From: Anaerolineae bacterium | Lineage (GTDB): Bacteria; Chloroflexota; Anaerolineae; Aggregatilineales; JAFGMM01 | Assembly (NCBI GenBank): GCA_027494055.1 | Contig: JAOSJO010000001.1 | Coordinates: 310,001 to 374,000 of the forward strand | DNA: 64,000 nucleotides | Direction: 5' to 3' | Shown here: positions 19,159 to 28,264 of the stretch, piece after piece | How positions within the stretch are numbered: position 1 is the stretch's first letter | Layout of the letters: every line of letters starts with the position of its first letter | Translations under genes and position numbers: made by a program | Notes under the pieces: model-generated | Database searches by the model: none | What the model was told of the DNA's origin: nothing | Seen by the model: the letters and a program-made list of their open reading frames with translations, nothing else

Positions 19159-21050
19159 ATGGCCGTGCATCCGACCTACCCACAACCGCTGATCCCGCCG
19201 CGCCGGCGGACCGTCAGCCCGTGGCTGCTGCGTATCCCCATCCTGGCCTTGTGTACGCTGGCGCTGTTCCTTTTCATGACGACGGCTGGGGTGGCGTTCA
19301 TCCAGCTTGAGTTCGAGGGGCGCATCTACCCCGGCGTCTCGGCGCTGGGGATGGATCTCGGCGGCCAGACGCCGCAGGAAGCGTTCACCAACCTCTCAAT
19401 AGCCTTCACCTACCCTGACAACGCGGTGTTCACCTTGCGCGACGGCGACCGATACTGGCAGGTGCGCGCCCGCGACCTGGGCGTCTCGCTCGACGCTGCC
19501 GCGACCGCCGAGATGGCTTACCAGATGGGGCGGTCGGGCAACCTGGTGAGCGACCTGTTCACGCAGCTTGAGACGTGGCTGAACGGCGCGCCCGTCGCGC
19601 CGCTGGTGCGCTATGACGAGTCGCGCGCGGCGCAGGTGCTCGCGGAGATTGCTGCCGAGATCGACCGCCCGGTGCAGGACGCGGAGGTCCGGCTGCAGGG
19701 AATGCGCGCCGTCACCACGCCGAGCGCGGTGGGCCGCGAGGTGCAGGCTGGGCCGGTGCTCGATGTGCTGCGCGAGCACGTCATGAACCTGGACGGCGCG
19801 GAGGTGCCGTTGATCGTTGAAGAGACGCCGCCCGTGGTCTGGGAGGCCGCCGATGTGGCCGCCGAGATCAACGCGCTGCTCTCCGCGCCGCTGACGCTCT
19901 ACATCGCCAACCCGCGCGAAGGCGACCCGCAGGAGCCGTGGGTGGCCTCGCCGGAGGCGCTCGCGCAGATGCTGGTGATCGACGAAGTGTCCAACGCCGA
20001 CGGCAAGACGGCGCACTATGAGGCGCACCTGAACACCGACGCGCTGCGCGCCTACCTGGAGGAGCTTGCGCCGCAGTTGGCGGTGCGCCCGCAGGATGCG
20101 CGGTTCGTGTTCGACGATGAGACCGGCGCGCTTGAGCCGCTGTCGGAGAGCGTGAACGGGCGCGCGTTGAGCATCGAGGGGACGCTGGCGGCCCTGGAAG
20201 AGGCGGCGTTCTCGACGAGCCGGCGCGACGTGCCGATGGTGTTCAACGAGATTATCCCCGTCGTCCACACGGAGGCCACAGCCGAGTCCTTGGGCATCCG
20301 CGAGTTGGTGGCGCAGGCGACGACGTACTTCTCCGGGTCGTCGGCGGTGCGGCAGGCGAACATCAAGCTGGCGGCGAGTCGCTTCCACGGCCTGGTGATC
20401 GCGCCGGGGCAGGAGTTCTCGTTCAACCAGTACCTGGGCGACGTGAGCGCCGAGAGCGGCTACGAGGAGGGCCTGATTATCTTCGACGGACGCACCGTGC
20501 GCGGCGTCGGCGGCGGCGTGTGCCAGGTGAGCACCACCGCCTTCCAGGCGGCGTTCTACGCCGGTTTCCCGATCACCGAGCGGTACCCGCACGGCTACCG
20601 CGTCGGCTACTACGAGACCGGCGAAGGCGCGGGCATGGACGCGACGGTCTACGAGCCGATTGTGGACCTGAAGTTCGTCAACGACACGCCGTACTACCTG
20701 CTGATCGAGACCTACTTCAACGCCAACAACGCCACGCTCACGTACAAGTTCTACAGCACCAGCATGAACCGGCAGGTGGTCAAAGAGGGCCGTTCATCAG
20801 CAGCATCGTGCCGCACGGCCCGACCAAGTACGAGGTCAACTCGGAACTCGCGCCGGGCCAGCGCCGCCAGGTCGATTACGCGGTCGATGGCGCGGATGTC
20901 ACGGTGCGCCGGGTCGTCTACCAGGACGGCGAAATCCTCCGCAATGACACGTTCCTGAGCCACTACCTGCCCTGGCAGGCGGTGATTCAGGTCGCGCCCG
21001 GCGAGCTGCCCGGCGGGCAGGCGCCGGAATCGCCCCCGGCGGGCCAGTAG
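19159..21050 (+). CDS. VanW-family protein with PG_binding_4-like region (frameshift near 20795)
   Basis: N-terminal TM; VanW signature RQANIKLAASRFHGLVIAPGQEFSFNQYLGDVSAESGYEEGLIIFDGRTVRGVGGGVCQVSTTAFQAAFYAGFPITERYPHGYRVGYY; C-term continues in another frame GPFISSIVPHGPTKYEVNSELAPGQ.... Confidence 0.88.
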
Positions 21051-21158
21051 CCGCTGGCAGCGTAGACAGTCCATTCAGGCCTGGCTTCCAATGCCTCGTT
21101 GCGCTTCCGCTGGATGCCGGGCCTTGCGCATCTTCTGCATGCGTGTTCTTCCTTTGCA

Positions 21159-21267
21159 GCTTCCCGAAAGCTCTAAGCTTTCGGGAAGCTCCCAACGTTC
21201 CTCTTCCACTTTGGAAGGTTGGGCATGGAGGTCAGGCAGGGCGACCCGCCGGGTCGCCCCTACCACC
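21159..21267 (+). repeat. Composite palindromic repeat, copy 2 (hairpin B then hairpin A)
   Basis: B: GCTTCCCGAAAGCT-CTA-AGCTTTCGGGAAGC (21159-21189); A: GGGCGACCCGCCGGGTCGCCCCTACCACC. Confidence 0.85.
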
Positions 21268-21557
21268 ACGCACTTTCATCCCTTTGATGTGCCACCGCCA
21301 GGGCATGGGGAACTCCGCCAAAAACAGCATCCGCCTGCAGCACCCCGCGCCAGGGACAGCGCCCGAAAGAAGCGGCGCGCCGCCTTTGTGATTCGTCGTG
21401 CTGTCTGGTTATCAGACCCATAGCGCCACCCTGGCGGTATTGGTAACACCTGCTTGTCACGCCGCTGAATGGGTGCTATGATGTGGAGAAATAGGGCCTT
21501 TTTACCTCATATCGCGCCCTGACTTCACGCCCGCACGGTTCGACTCAGGAGGTCAAC

Positions 21558-21848
21558 ATGTATGGCACAGTGGCCCGGATGCGCGTCAAGCCCGGCATGG
21601 AAGACGCGGTGATGCGGCTGGCGGAAATGGAAGACGCGGTGGGCATTCCGGGCATGATCGCGCAGTATGTCTATCGCATGGACGCGGACCCAAACGTCTA
21701 CTACCTCGCGGTCGTCTTCGAGAGCAAGGCGGCCTACTTCGCCAACGCGGAAAGCCCGGAACAACACGCGCGGTACCTGGACATGCTCGCCCTGCTGGAA
21801 GGCGAGCCGGAATGGAACGACGGCGAAATTGTCTACCCGCGCGCGTAG
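21558..21848 (+). CDS. Antibiotic-biosynthesis-monooxygenase-like dimeric alpha/beta-barrel protein
   Basis: MYGTVARMRVKPGMEDAVMRLAEMEDAVGIPGMIAQYVYRMDADPNVYYLAVVFESKAAYFANAESPEQHARYLDMLALLEGEPEW; RBS AGGAGG. Confidence 0.65.
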   Translation: MYGTVARMRVKPGMEDAVMRLAEMEDAVGIPGMIAQYVYRMDADPNVYYLAVVFESKAAYFANAESPEQHARYLDMLALLEGEPEWNDGEIVYPRA

Positions 21849-21880
21849 ACGCTGGCCCTGGAGGCCAGAGGAGTTGAGCC

Positions 21881-22360
21881 ATGAACGCAGTGGACGTGCT
21901 CAAGTACGGCCATCAGACCGTGCTCCAGACCCTCGACCGGGTGCCGGTGTCCGCCTGGGAGGCCGGCGGGGTCTGTGGCGTGTGGTCGGTGAAGGAGATC
22001 ATCGCCCACCTTGCCTCGTATGAACACCTGCTCATCGACGTTCTCAACGGCCTTCTGGGCGGCGGCCCCACGCCCTGCCTGGATGGCTATCTCGAAGTGA
22101 GTGCGGCGTTCAACGACCTTGAGGTCGAGAAGCGCAAGGGCAAGACGGTTGACGAGACGCTGGAGGAGTACAACGCGGCGCAGGCGCAGACGATGGCGCT
22201 GATCGCGCAGGTGCCCGTGGAGGCGCGCCGTCAGCCGGGGACGCTCCCCTGGTACGGCACGGAATACGCGCTGGAAGATTTCATCGTCTACCAGTATTAC
22301 GGGCACAAGCGCGAGCACTGCGCCCAGATCGACGTGTACCGCGACCGGCTGGCGGGCTAG
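21881..22360 (+). CDS. DinB/ClbS-like four-helix protein
   Basis: VWSVKEIIAHLASYEHLLID...LEDFIVYQYYGHKREHCAQIDVYRDRL, DinB-type His positions. Confidence 0.65.
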   Translation: MNAVDVLKYGHQTVLQTLDRVPVSAWEAGGVCGVWSVKEIIAHLASYEHLLIDVLNGLLGGGPTPCLDGYLEVSAAFNDLEVEKRKGKTVDETLEEYNAAQAQTMALIAQVPVEARRQPGTLPWYGTEYALEDFIVYQYYGHKREHCAQIDVYRDRLAG

Positions 22361-22366
22361 GCGCCC

Positions 22367-23854
22367 TCACTCGCCCGGCGGCGTGTCGAGGCGGCGGTAG
22401 CGCAGCGTGGGCGCAACCTTCGGTTCGAGCAGCCCCTCGGCGCGCAACTGGTCCATCACGCTGGCGGCCTGCTTCTCGGTGAGGCCCAGGACCTCGCACA
22501 GCGGCCCGGCGCTCAACCACCCCAGATAGGCGGCCAGCGCCCGCGCGCGCGGCAGGATGGTCTCCATGGTCTGCGCCGCCTCCATGAGCGGCGGGGGCTG
22601 CGCCTCGCCGACCTCCATCGCGATGAACGGCTCCGGGCTGGGCGGCAGGCCGGGGCTGGTTGCCGCCTCTGCGGGCGGCGCGCTGCGCTGCGCCTCGCGC
22701 TGTTGCCCGGCGCGGACCCAATAGGCAACGATGGCCGCGACCTCTTCCGCCGGCGCGACGCACAACTCCAGCGGCGTGGCGTCCTCACCCTTGAGATACA
22801 GCGCATCGACGAAGCGCATGGGCAGGCCCTGGAGCGGCAGCCCCTTGAGTTCGGCGGCAGCGCCGCGCAGGACCAACTGCGCACCAAAACTGTCGCGGAC
22901 CTCCGCGGGGAGCAGGTCGGCGTTTTCCGTGACGCCAATCAGGTGAATGCCGACGCGCGGCCCCTGCTTCACCAGCCGGGCGAGCGGCTCGCCGCTCACG
23001 CCATCGAGGAGGCAATCGAGCAGCACAACCCGGCGCGGCAGCGGCGTTTCGTCGCTGTTGTCGGCCTGGCTGTTGTAGGCGTCCAGGTCGGCGGCGCGCT
23101 TCTGTTCGAACAGGCCCTCGCGCTGTTCCAGCTCTGCGTCGGTCTCCTCAAGCATCTTGCGCGCGTCTTCCGCGCTGCCGAGAGCCGGCCCGGTGAGATG
23201 CAGCGCGCTGGCGAACGCGCGGAAGTGTTGCGGCTCCTTGCTGGCAAGGGTGAGGCGCAGTTCGGCGGGGGTGTTGAACAGCATCAGGGTGGCGAGTGAG
23301 GTGTGGAGAAAATGCACCCTGGCCGCCGAACCGCCGAGCACGAGCAGGTGCGCGAGCGCCACAAGGTCGTCCACGACCACAGACTGTATCAGGTCCAGGC
23401 CAAACACTAGGGAGGTGCGCGGCGCAGCCTGCTGGAAGCCGGGCTGCATCAGCAGGCTGCGCAGCACGAGCGGGCGGTGCTTGGCGTTGCGCACCAGCAC
23501 GCCGAACGCGCCCGGCGCGCCCTCAACGTTCACGATCACATCGATGACCTCGGCCTCAAGCGCCACGCCGACCTGCGACAGCGCGGCCTTCACGTCTTCC
23601 GGCGTGACCTGCCGCCGGTTGCCGAGCCGCCCGGTGTGGCCCGGCTGCACGACGAGCAGCGTGTGTGACGGCAGGCGCACGTGGCCGATCACGCGCACTG
23701 GCGCCTTGATCTCGCCCAGGACCTTTTCGAGGGTCTTGGCCTGGGCGTTTACAAAGTCGTCGTCATACGGGAGCGGGGGCAGCGGGCCGAGGACTTCCGC
23801 CATGGCGGGCGTCATCCAGCCGGAGTCGTCCATACGTGCGAGAAGCTGGGGCAT
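22367..23854 (-). CDS. FtsK/SpoIIIE-like protein with degenerate Walker A and B (pseudo-translocase) and C-terminal winged-helix-like region
   Basis: RPLVLRSLLMQPGFQQAAPRTSLVFGLDLIQSVVVDDLVALAHLLVLGGSAARVHFLHTSLATLMLFNTPAELRLTLASKEPQHF...LPRRVVLLDCLLDGVSGEPLARLVKQGPRVGIHLIGVTENADLLPAEVRDSFGAQLVLR follows the FtsK core without its ATPase residues. Confidence 0.7.
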   Translation of the reverse strand: MPQLLARMDDSGWMTPAMAEVLGPLPPLPYDDDFVNAQAKTLEKVLGEIKAPVRVIGHVRLPSHTLLVVQPGHTGRLGNRRQVTPEDVKAALSQVGVALEAEVIDVIVNVEGAPGAFGVLVRNAKHRPLVLRSLLMQPGFQQAAPRTSLVFGLDLIQSVVVDDLVALAHLLVLGGSAARVHFLHTSLATLMLFNTPAELRLTLASKEPQHFRAFASALHLTGPALGSAEDARKMLEETDAELEQREGLFEQKRAADLDAYNSQADNSDETPLPRRVVLLDCLLDGVSGEPLARLVKQGPRVGIHLIGVTENADLLPAEVRDSFGAQLVLRGAAAELKGLPLQGLPMRFVDALYLKGEDATPLELCVAPAEEVAAIVAYWVRAGQQREAQRSAPPAEAATSPGLPPSPEPFIAMEVGEAQPPPLMEAAQTMETILPRARALAAYLGWLSAGPLCEVLGLTEKQAASVMDQLRAEGLLEPKVAPTLRYRRLDTPPGE

Positions 23855-24052
23855 GTTTGAGTCCCCCTGGGCAATCGAACCGATGCGGGTCAACGTTCCG
23901 CCCCCTAATTATGGAACTTTCGGGGCAGGTGGCAAATTCTGGCGCGTGCGCCCGCCCGCGTCGCGAGAGGAATTTTGATCTTTTCGGTCCGTAACACCTG
24001 TCAGGAGTGGGCCGCCGGGCTATAATGAGGCGCTACACTGGGGGATAACACC

Positions 24053-24837
24053 ATGCAGACATTCCACGAACACGCACTGGAAGGACAACACATCGTGATT
24101 TCGGGCGGCCTGGGCGCGCTTGGCCTGGCCGTGGTGAAGGGCCTCGTCGATCACGGCGCGCGGATGACGATCAACGACCTCCTCGAAGAGCGCGACGCCT
24201 ACGAACGTCTGGCCGCCGCCGGCGTCCGCCGCGACCGGGTCGCGTACCTCAAGGGCGACATGACCGACGAGGGGAGGTCGCCGCGTTCATCGCCCACGCC
24301 CGCGACCGGTTTGGCCCGGTGCACACGGCGCTGTGCCACGTGGGGATGGTGCTCTCCGCGCCCTTGATCGAGGTGACGGGCGAAGCCTGGGACCGCGTCA
24401 TGGCCGTCAACGTCAAGACCGCCTTCCTGCTGGCGAAAACGGCGGCGAACGCCATGATCGCGGATCAGGTCGCCGGGCACCTGCTGTTCACGATCTCGTG
24501 GGTGGCGGAGACGCCCTGGCCCGACATCGGCGCTTACAACACCAGCAAAGCCGCCATGCGGCAGTTGATGCGGTCGTTCGCGCGCGAGCTTGCCGCCAGG
24601 CGCATCAGGGCGAACGCCATCGCGCCGGGCATCGCCGAGGTGGGGATGGCAAAACGCCAGTGGGACACCGAGCCAGACTACCGGGCGCGCGTCTCCAGAG
24701 CGATTCCGCTGGGCTACATGCAGCCCCCGGCGTCGATTGTCGATGCGTTCCTGTTCATGTGCAGCGCGGCGGCCAGCTACATGACGGGTTCGGTGCTGCT
24801 GGTCGATGGGGGGTGCAGCCTCTACCCGATGGATTGA
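24053..24837 (+). CDS. SDR-family oxidoreductase (frameshift near 24272)
   Basis: ISGGLGALGLAVVKGLVDHGARMTINDL...; continues FGPVHTALCHVGMVLSAPLIEVTGEAWDRVMAVNVKTAFLLAKTAANAMI...GAYNTSKAAMRQLMRSFARELAARRIRANAIAPG...ASYMTGSVLLVDGGCSLYPMD. Confidence 0.8.
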
Positions 24838-26698
24838 CCCCCGCCGGCTGCGGCCGGCAGGGCGAAGCCGAAGGTGCTCCCGCGCCGACGGCGCTCTCGG
24901 CCCAGACGCGCCCGCCGTGCAACTCTACCGCCTGGCGCACGATAGCCAGCCCCAGGCCGCGCCCGCCCGTCGCGCGGTTGCGCGAGCGGTCTGCCCGGTA
25001 GAAGCGCTCCCAGATGTGCGGCAGGTCGCCCTCCGGGATGCCCTCACCGGTATCGCGCACCGTGACCTGCCACTCCCCATCCTGGCGCGCGGTTTGCACC
25101 ACGATGCGCCCACCCTCCGGCGTGTGGCGCAGGGCGTTGCTCAGCAGGTTGGACAGCGCCCGCCCGATGCGCGCCTCGTCCACCGCGAGGATGGGGGCGT
25201 CGTCGCACAGGTGGACTTCCAGCGCGACGGCGCTGGCCGCCGCCTGGCTGGCGAACCGGTCGCTGATCTCCCGCACCAGCTCGTTCATCGGGACCGGCGT
25301 GCGTTCGAAACCCGGCGCGCCGGCCTCGGCGTCGGCCAGGTAGGCGAGGTCCGACGTGAGCGCCTGGAGTTCGGCCACCTCGCGCCGGAGCTGCACCGCC
25401 GCCTCTTCGGGCGTCTGCATGCCGTCCGCCATCGCCTGAATCTCCAGCCCGATCAGGCTCAGGGGCGTGTTCAGCTCGTGCGCGATGTCGTCCACGAGGC
25501 GGCTGCGCAACATCCGCTGCGTCGAAATCTCCTCCGCCATCCGGTTGAAGGCCGCCGTCATCTGTCCCAACTCGTCGCGCGAGCGCACCGGTACGCGCTG
25601 GCTCAAATCGCCCCCGGCGATCTCCTCCGCGGCGGTGGTTAAATCGTGGACCGGGCGCGTGATCTGCCCGGCGATCACCACGCCAAGCACCAGCGCCGCC
25701 GCGCCGGCCACGCCGGCGCTCAACAGCAGCGACATGCTCACCCCGTCGAGGAAGGCCCGCTGCTGCGCGTCGTAAAGACCCAGTTCCGCGCCGACGAGCA
25801 CCGTCCCGACGCGGTTGCCGGCGATCTCGACCGGCGCGCCGGCATCCAGCGCGCCGGCATCCAGCGTCTCGCCGATCAACTCCCCGTCGGTGTCGATCAC
25901 GACCGCGCCGCCGGCGTCCGCCACGAGCAGGCGCTCCCCGCCGAAGAGCAGCCCCTCCAGCAGCCAGTTCGAGCCTTCGACGGTCAACTGTGGCGGGCTG
26001 ACGACCTCGACGTTCGCGCCGACCCGCTGGACGCGCATGGTGTTCAGGAAGGCGCGTATCTGCTCCGGCAGCGACTCAAGGTAGATTACCGCAGCCTCCG
26101 CCTCGACCTCCCCGGTGCGCACGGCGCGCTCGATGGCTTCCTCTTCCGCGCCGATGATGGCCTGCACAATCGAGTCAAGGTCCTCGCCCTCGGCGGCGGC
26201 GAGGTCGTTCAGCGACCAGCCGGACTGCACGTTGCTGGTCGCCTCACCGCCTGCACCCTGGAGGCCGGCGGCTTCCAGCGCCAGCCGAGACCAGTCGTTC
26301 GCCGGCGCGTTCTGCGCCCAGTTGAAGCTGATTCCGCCCCGGCCCATCCCGCGCCCGCGCCCCATCATGTCTTGCATCATGTTCTGCATCACGTTCTGCA
26401 TCAGGCGCTCGGTCCCCGACAGGTACGCATTGGGGAAGAGGAAGAACTGCACCCCTGTGGCCTCCGCCTGGGGGCGCGCCAGGCGTTGCTCGCTCACCGC
26501 CTGCCAGTCGCCCCAGTAGAGGTACTCGGCGGCGAGCAACGGCGCGATAGCCTGGGCGTGCGCGCTCCCGGCCTCGGAGATCAACAGGTCGAAGCGCTGG
26601 GCGGTTGTGGCGCGCGCCAGGATGCCCGTCAGCCCTACCGCAATCACGACGGTGAGGACAAACCCCAAAGCGAGTTTCCAACGCAGGCTAATTGTCAT
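24823..26698 (-). CDS. HAMP/HisKA/HATPase sensor histidine kinase with Met-rich extracytoplasmic segment (C-terminal frameshift near 24870)
   Basis: TM1; LMQNVMQNMMQDMMGRGRGMGRGG in sensor region; HAMP; LVDDIAHELNTPLSLIGLEIQAMADG; GLGLAIVRQAVELHGGRVWAESAVGAG then STFGFALPAAAGGGQSIG* in the adjacent frame. Confidence 0.88.
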
Positions 26699-26735
26699 CG
26701 TCACCCTCCACCAACCCTCGACCGCCGGCCACGGA

Positions 26736-27419
26736 TCACCCCTCGAATTTGTAGCCGACGCCGTACACGGTCTGAATGTAGCGGGGGTTGGACGCATCCG
26801 CCTCGATCCGTTGCCGCAGGCGGCGGATCTGTACGTCAACCGCGCGGTCAAACCCTTCGAACGTCGCACCCATCGCGTCGTTGACCAGTTGCTCGCGCGT
26901 GAGCGCCCGGCCGCCGTTGAGCATGAGCGTCTCCAGCAGGGCGAACTGCGTCGGCGTCAGCGCGATTTCCTCATCGCGCACCGTGCAGGTGTGCGCCTCC
27001 AGGTCCAGGCAGATGTCGCCCGCGCGCAAGACCTGCGGCGCACGCACCTGGCCCATCGCGCGCCGGAGCGTGGCGCGCACCCGCGCCACCAGCTCGTCAG
27101 GGCTGAAGGGTTTGGTCACATAGTCGTCTGCGCCCGACTCCAGCCCGGCGATGCGCTCGCTCTCGCGGCCCCGCGCGGTGAGCATGATGATCGGCACGTC
27201 CGACTCCGCGCGCAGCGCCCGGCACACGTCCATGCCGTCCATGCCGGGGAGCATCAGGTCGAGCACGATCAGGTCAGGCCGCTCGCGGCGCGCCATGTGC
27301 AGCCCGGTCGGCCCGTCGTAGGCGACGAGCGCATTATAGCCCGCCTTCTCCAGGTAGGCGCGCACCCAATGCGCAATGCGCCGCTCGTCTTCGATGACCA
27401 GTACCGTCTGCGTGCTCAT
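26736..27419 (-). CDS. OmpR/PhoB-family response regulator
   Basis: MSTQTVLVIEDERRIAHWVRAYLEKAGYNALVAYDGPTGLHMARRERPDLIVLDLMLPGMDGMDVCRAL... plus Trans_reg_C; directly upstream of the kinase. Confidence 0.93.
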   Translation of the reverse strand: MSTQTVLVIEDERRIAHWVRAYLEKAGYNALVAYDGPTGLHMARRERPDLIVLDLMLPGMDGMDVCRALRAESDVPIIMLTARGRESERIAGLESGADDYVTKPFSPDELVARVRATLRRAMGQVRAPQVLRAGDICLDLEAHTCTVRDEEIALTPTQFALLETLMLNGGRALTREQLVNDAMGATFEGFDRAVDVQIRRLRQRIEADASNPRYIQTVYGVGYKFEG

Positions 27420-27562
27420 GATCGGTTCCCCTACGCCTATTATAGGGGGATAACGCGCAAGGCGCGCCCTGTCAAGTCCTGGTTCTGTGACCTCTTTCCC
27501 AACCACTCAGAGCGCCTTCGGTGTTACAATACAGGGGGTTTGTCTTGAGTTTTGGCGTTTTC

Positions 27563-28180
27563 ATGACGATCTGCCCGGTTTGCGGCCACAAGAATACCGT
27601 CGGCGAGTTCTTCTGCGCGGCGTGCGGAAGGTCCATCGTATCGACAATCGAAGCCCCCTATCACGCGCAAGACACCGACTCGCTCATCTGCCCGGCGTGC
27701 TACACGCACAACCGCCCTGGCAGCCCCGCCTGCTCGCACTGCGGCAGCCCGCTTGCTGACGAAAGCCCCGCGCCGCGCGCCCCCGCCAGCGACTCCCCCG
27801 AAGCGGTGCGCTGCGCGCCCCAGGCGCAATCGCCGGGCAGCACGCAGGTGTTTGGGCAGGAAGAACCCGCGCTTTATGTCCAGGGCCTCGCCGCGCCCGT
27901 CGCGCTCTCGAAAGCCGGGGAGACGCTCTTGGGGCGCAGGGACCCCAGCACGACCACCCTGCCAACGGTCGATCTGAACGCCTGCGGAGGGTACGAGCTG
28001 GGCGTCTCGCGCAAGCACGCGACCATCTCCTATGAGAGCGGCGGGTTCTTCCTGCGCGACCTCGGCAGCACGAACGGCACGTTTCTCAACGGCAGGCCCC
28101 TCCCGGCGCACCTCTCTTTCGTGCTCAGCAGCGGCGACGAAATCCGCCTGGCGAACCTGATCTGTCACGTTTACTTTTAG
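27563..28180 (+). CDS. Double zinc-ribbon plus FHA domain protein
   Basis: CPVCGHKNTVGEFFCAACG and CPACYTHNRPGSPACSHCG; FHA LGVSRKHATISYESGGFFLRDLGSTNGTFLNGRPL. Confidence 0.88.
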   Translation: MTICPVCGHKNTVGEFFCAACGRSIVSTIEAPYHAQDTDSLICPACYTHNRPGSPACSHCGSPLADESPAPRAPASDSPEAVRCAPQAQSPGSTQVFGQEEPALYVQGLAAPVALSKAGETLLGRRDPSTTTLPTVDLNACGGYELGVSRKHATISYESGGFFLRDLGSTNGTFLNGRPLPAHLSFVLSSGDEIRLANLICHVYF

Positions 28181-28264
28181 CGCTAACCGCATACGACACA
28201 GATAGACAGCACACCGGAGCGGCGCGCGCCGCTCCGGCGTAATCCAGTAACCTTACTGCATCAC

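Noticed and set aside
20899-21423. ORFs such as 21091-21423, 21143-21391 and 20899-21195
   Set aside because: Coding potential is only the composite repeat; shared peptide QAGRPAGSPLPP with 30777-31094 reflects repeat DNA rather than a protein family.
23370-23420. Loss of the FtsK Walker A by sequencing frameshift
   Set aside because: The reading frame matches FtsK continuously on both sides of the P-loop without gaps, so substitutions rather than an indel explain it.
24806-27548. Plus-strand ORFs opposite the two-component system (24806-25642, 25646-26884, 26607-27548)
   Set aside because: Antisense shadows of the histidine kinase and response regulator genes, which carry clear motifs.
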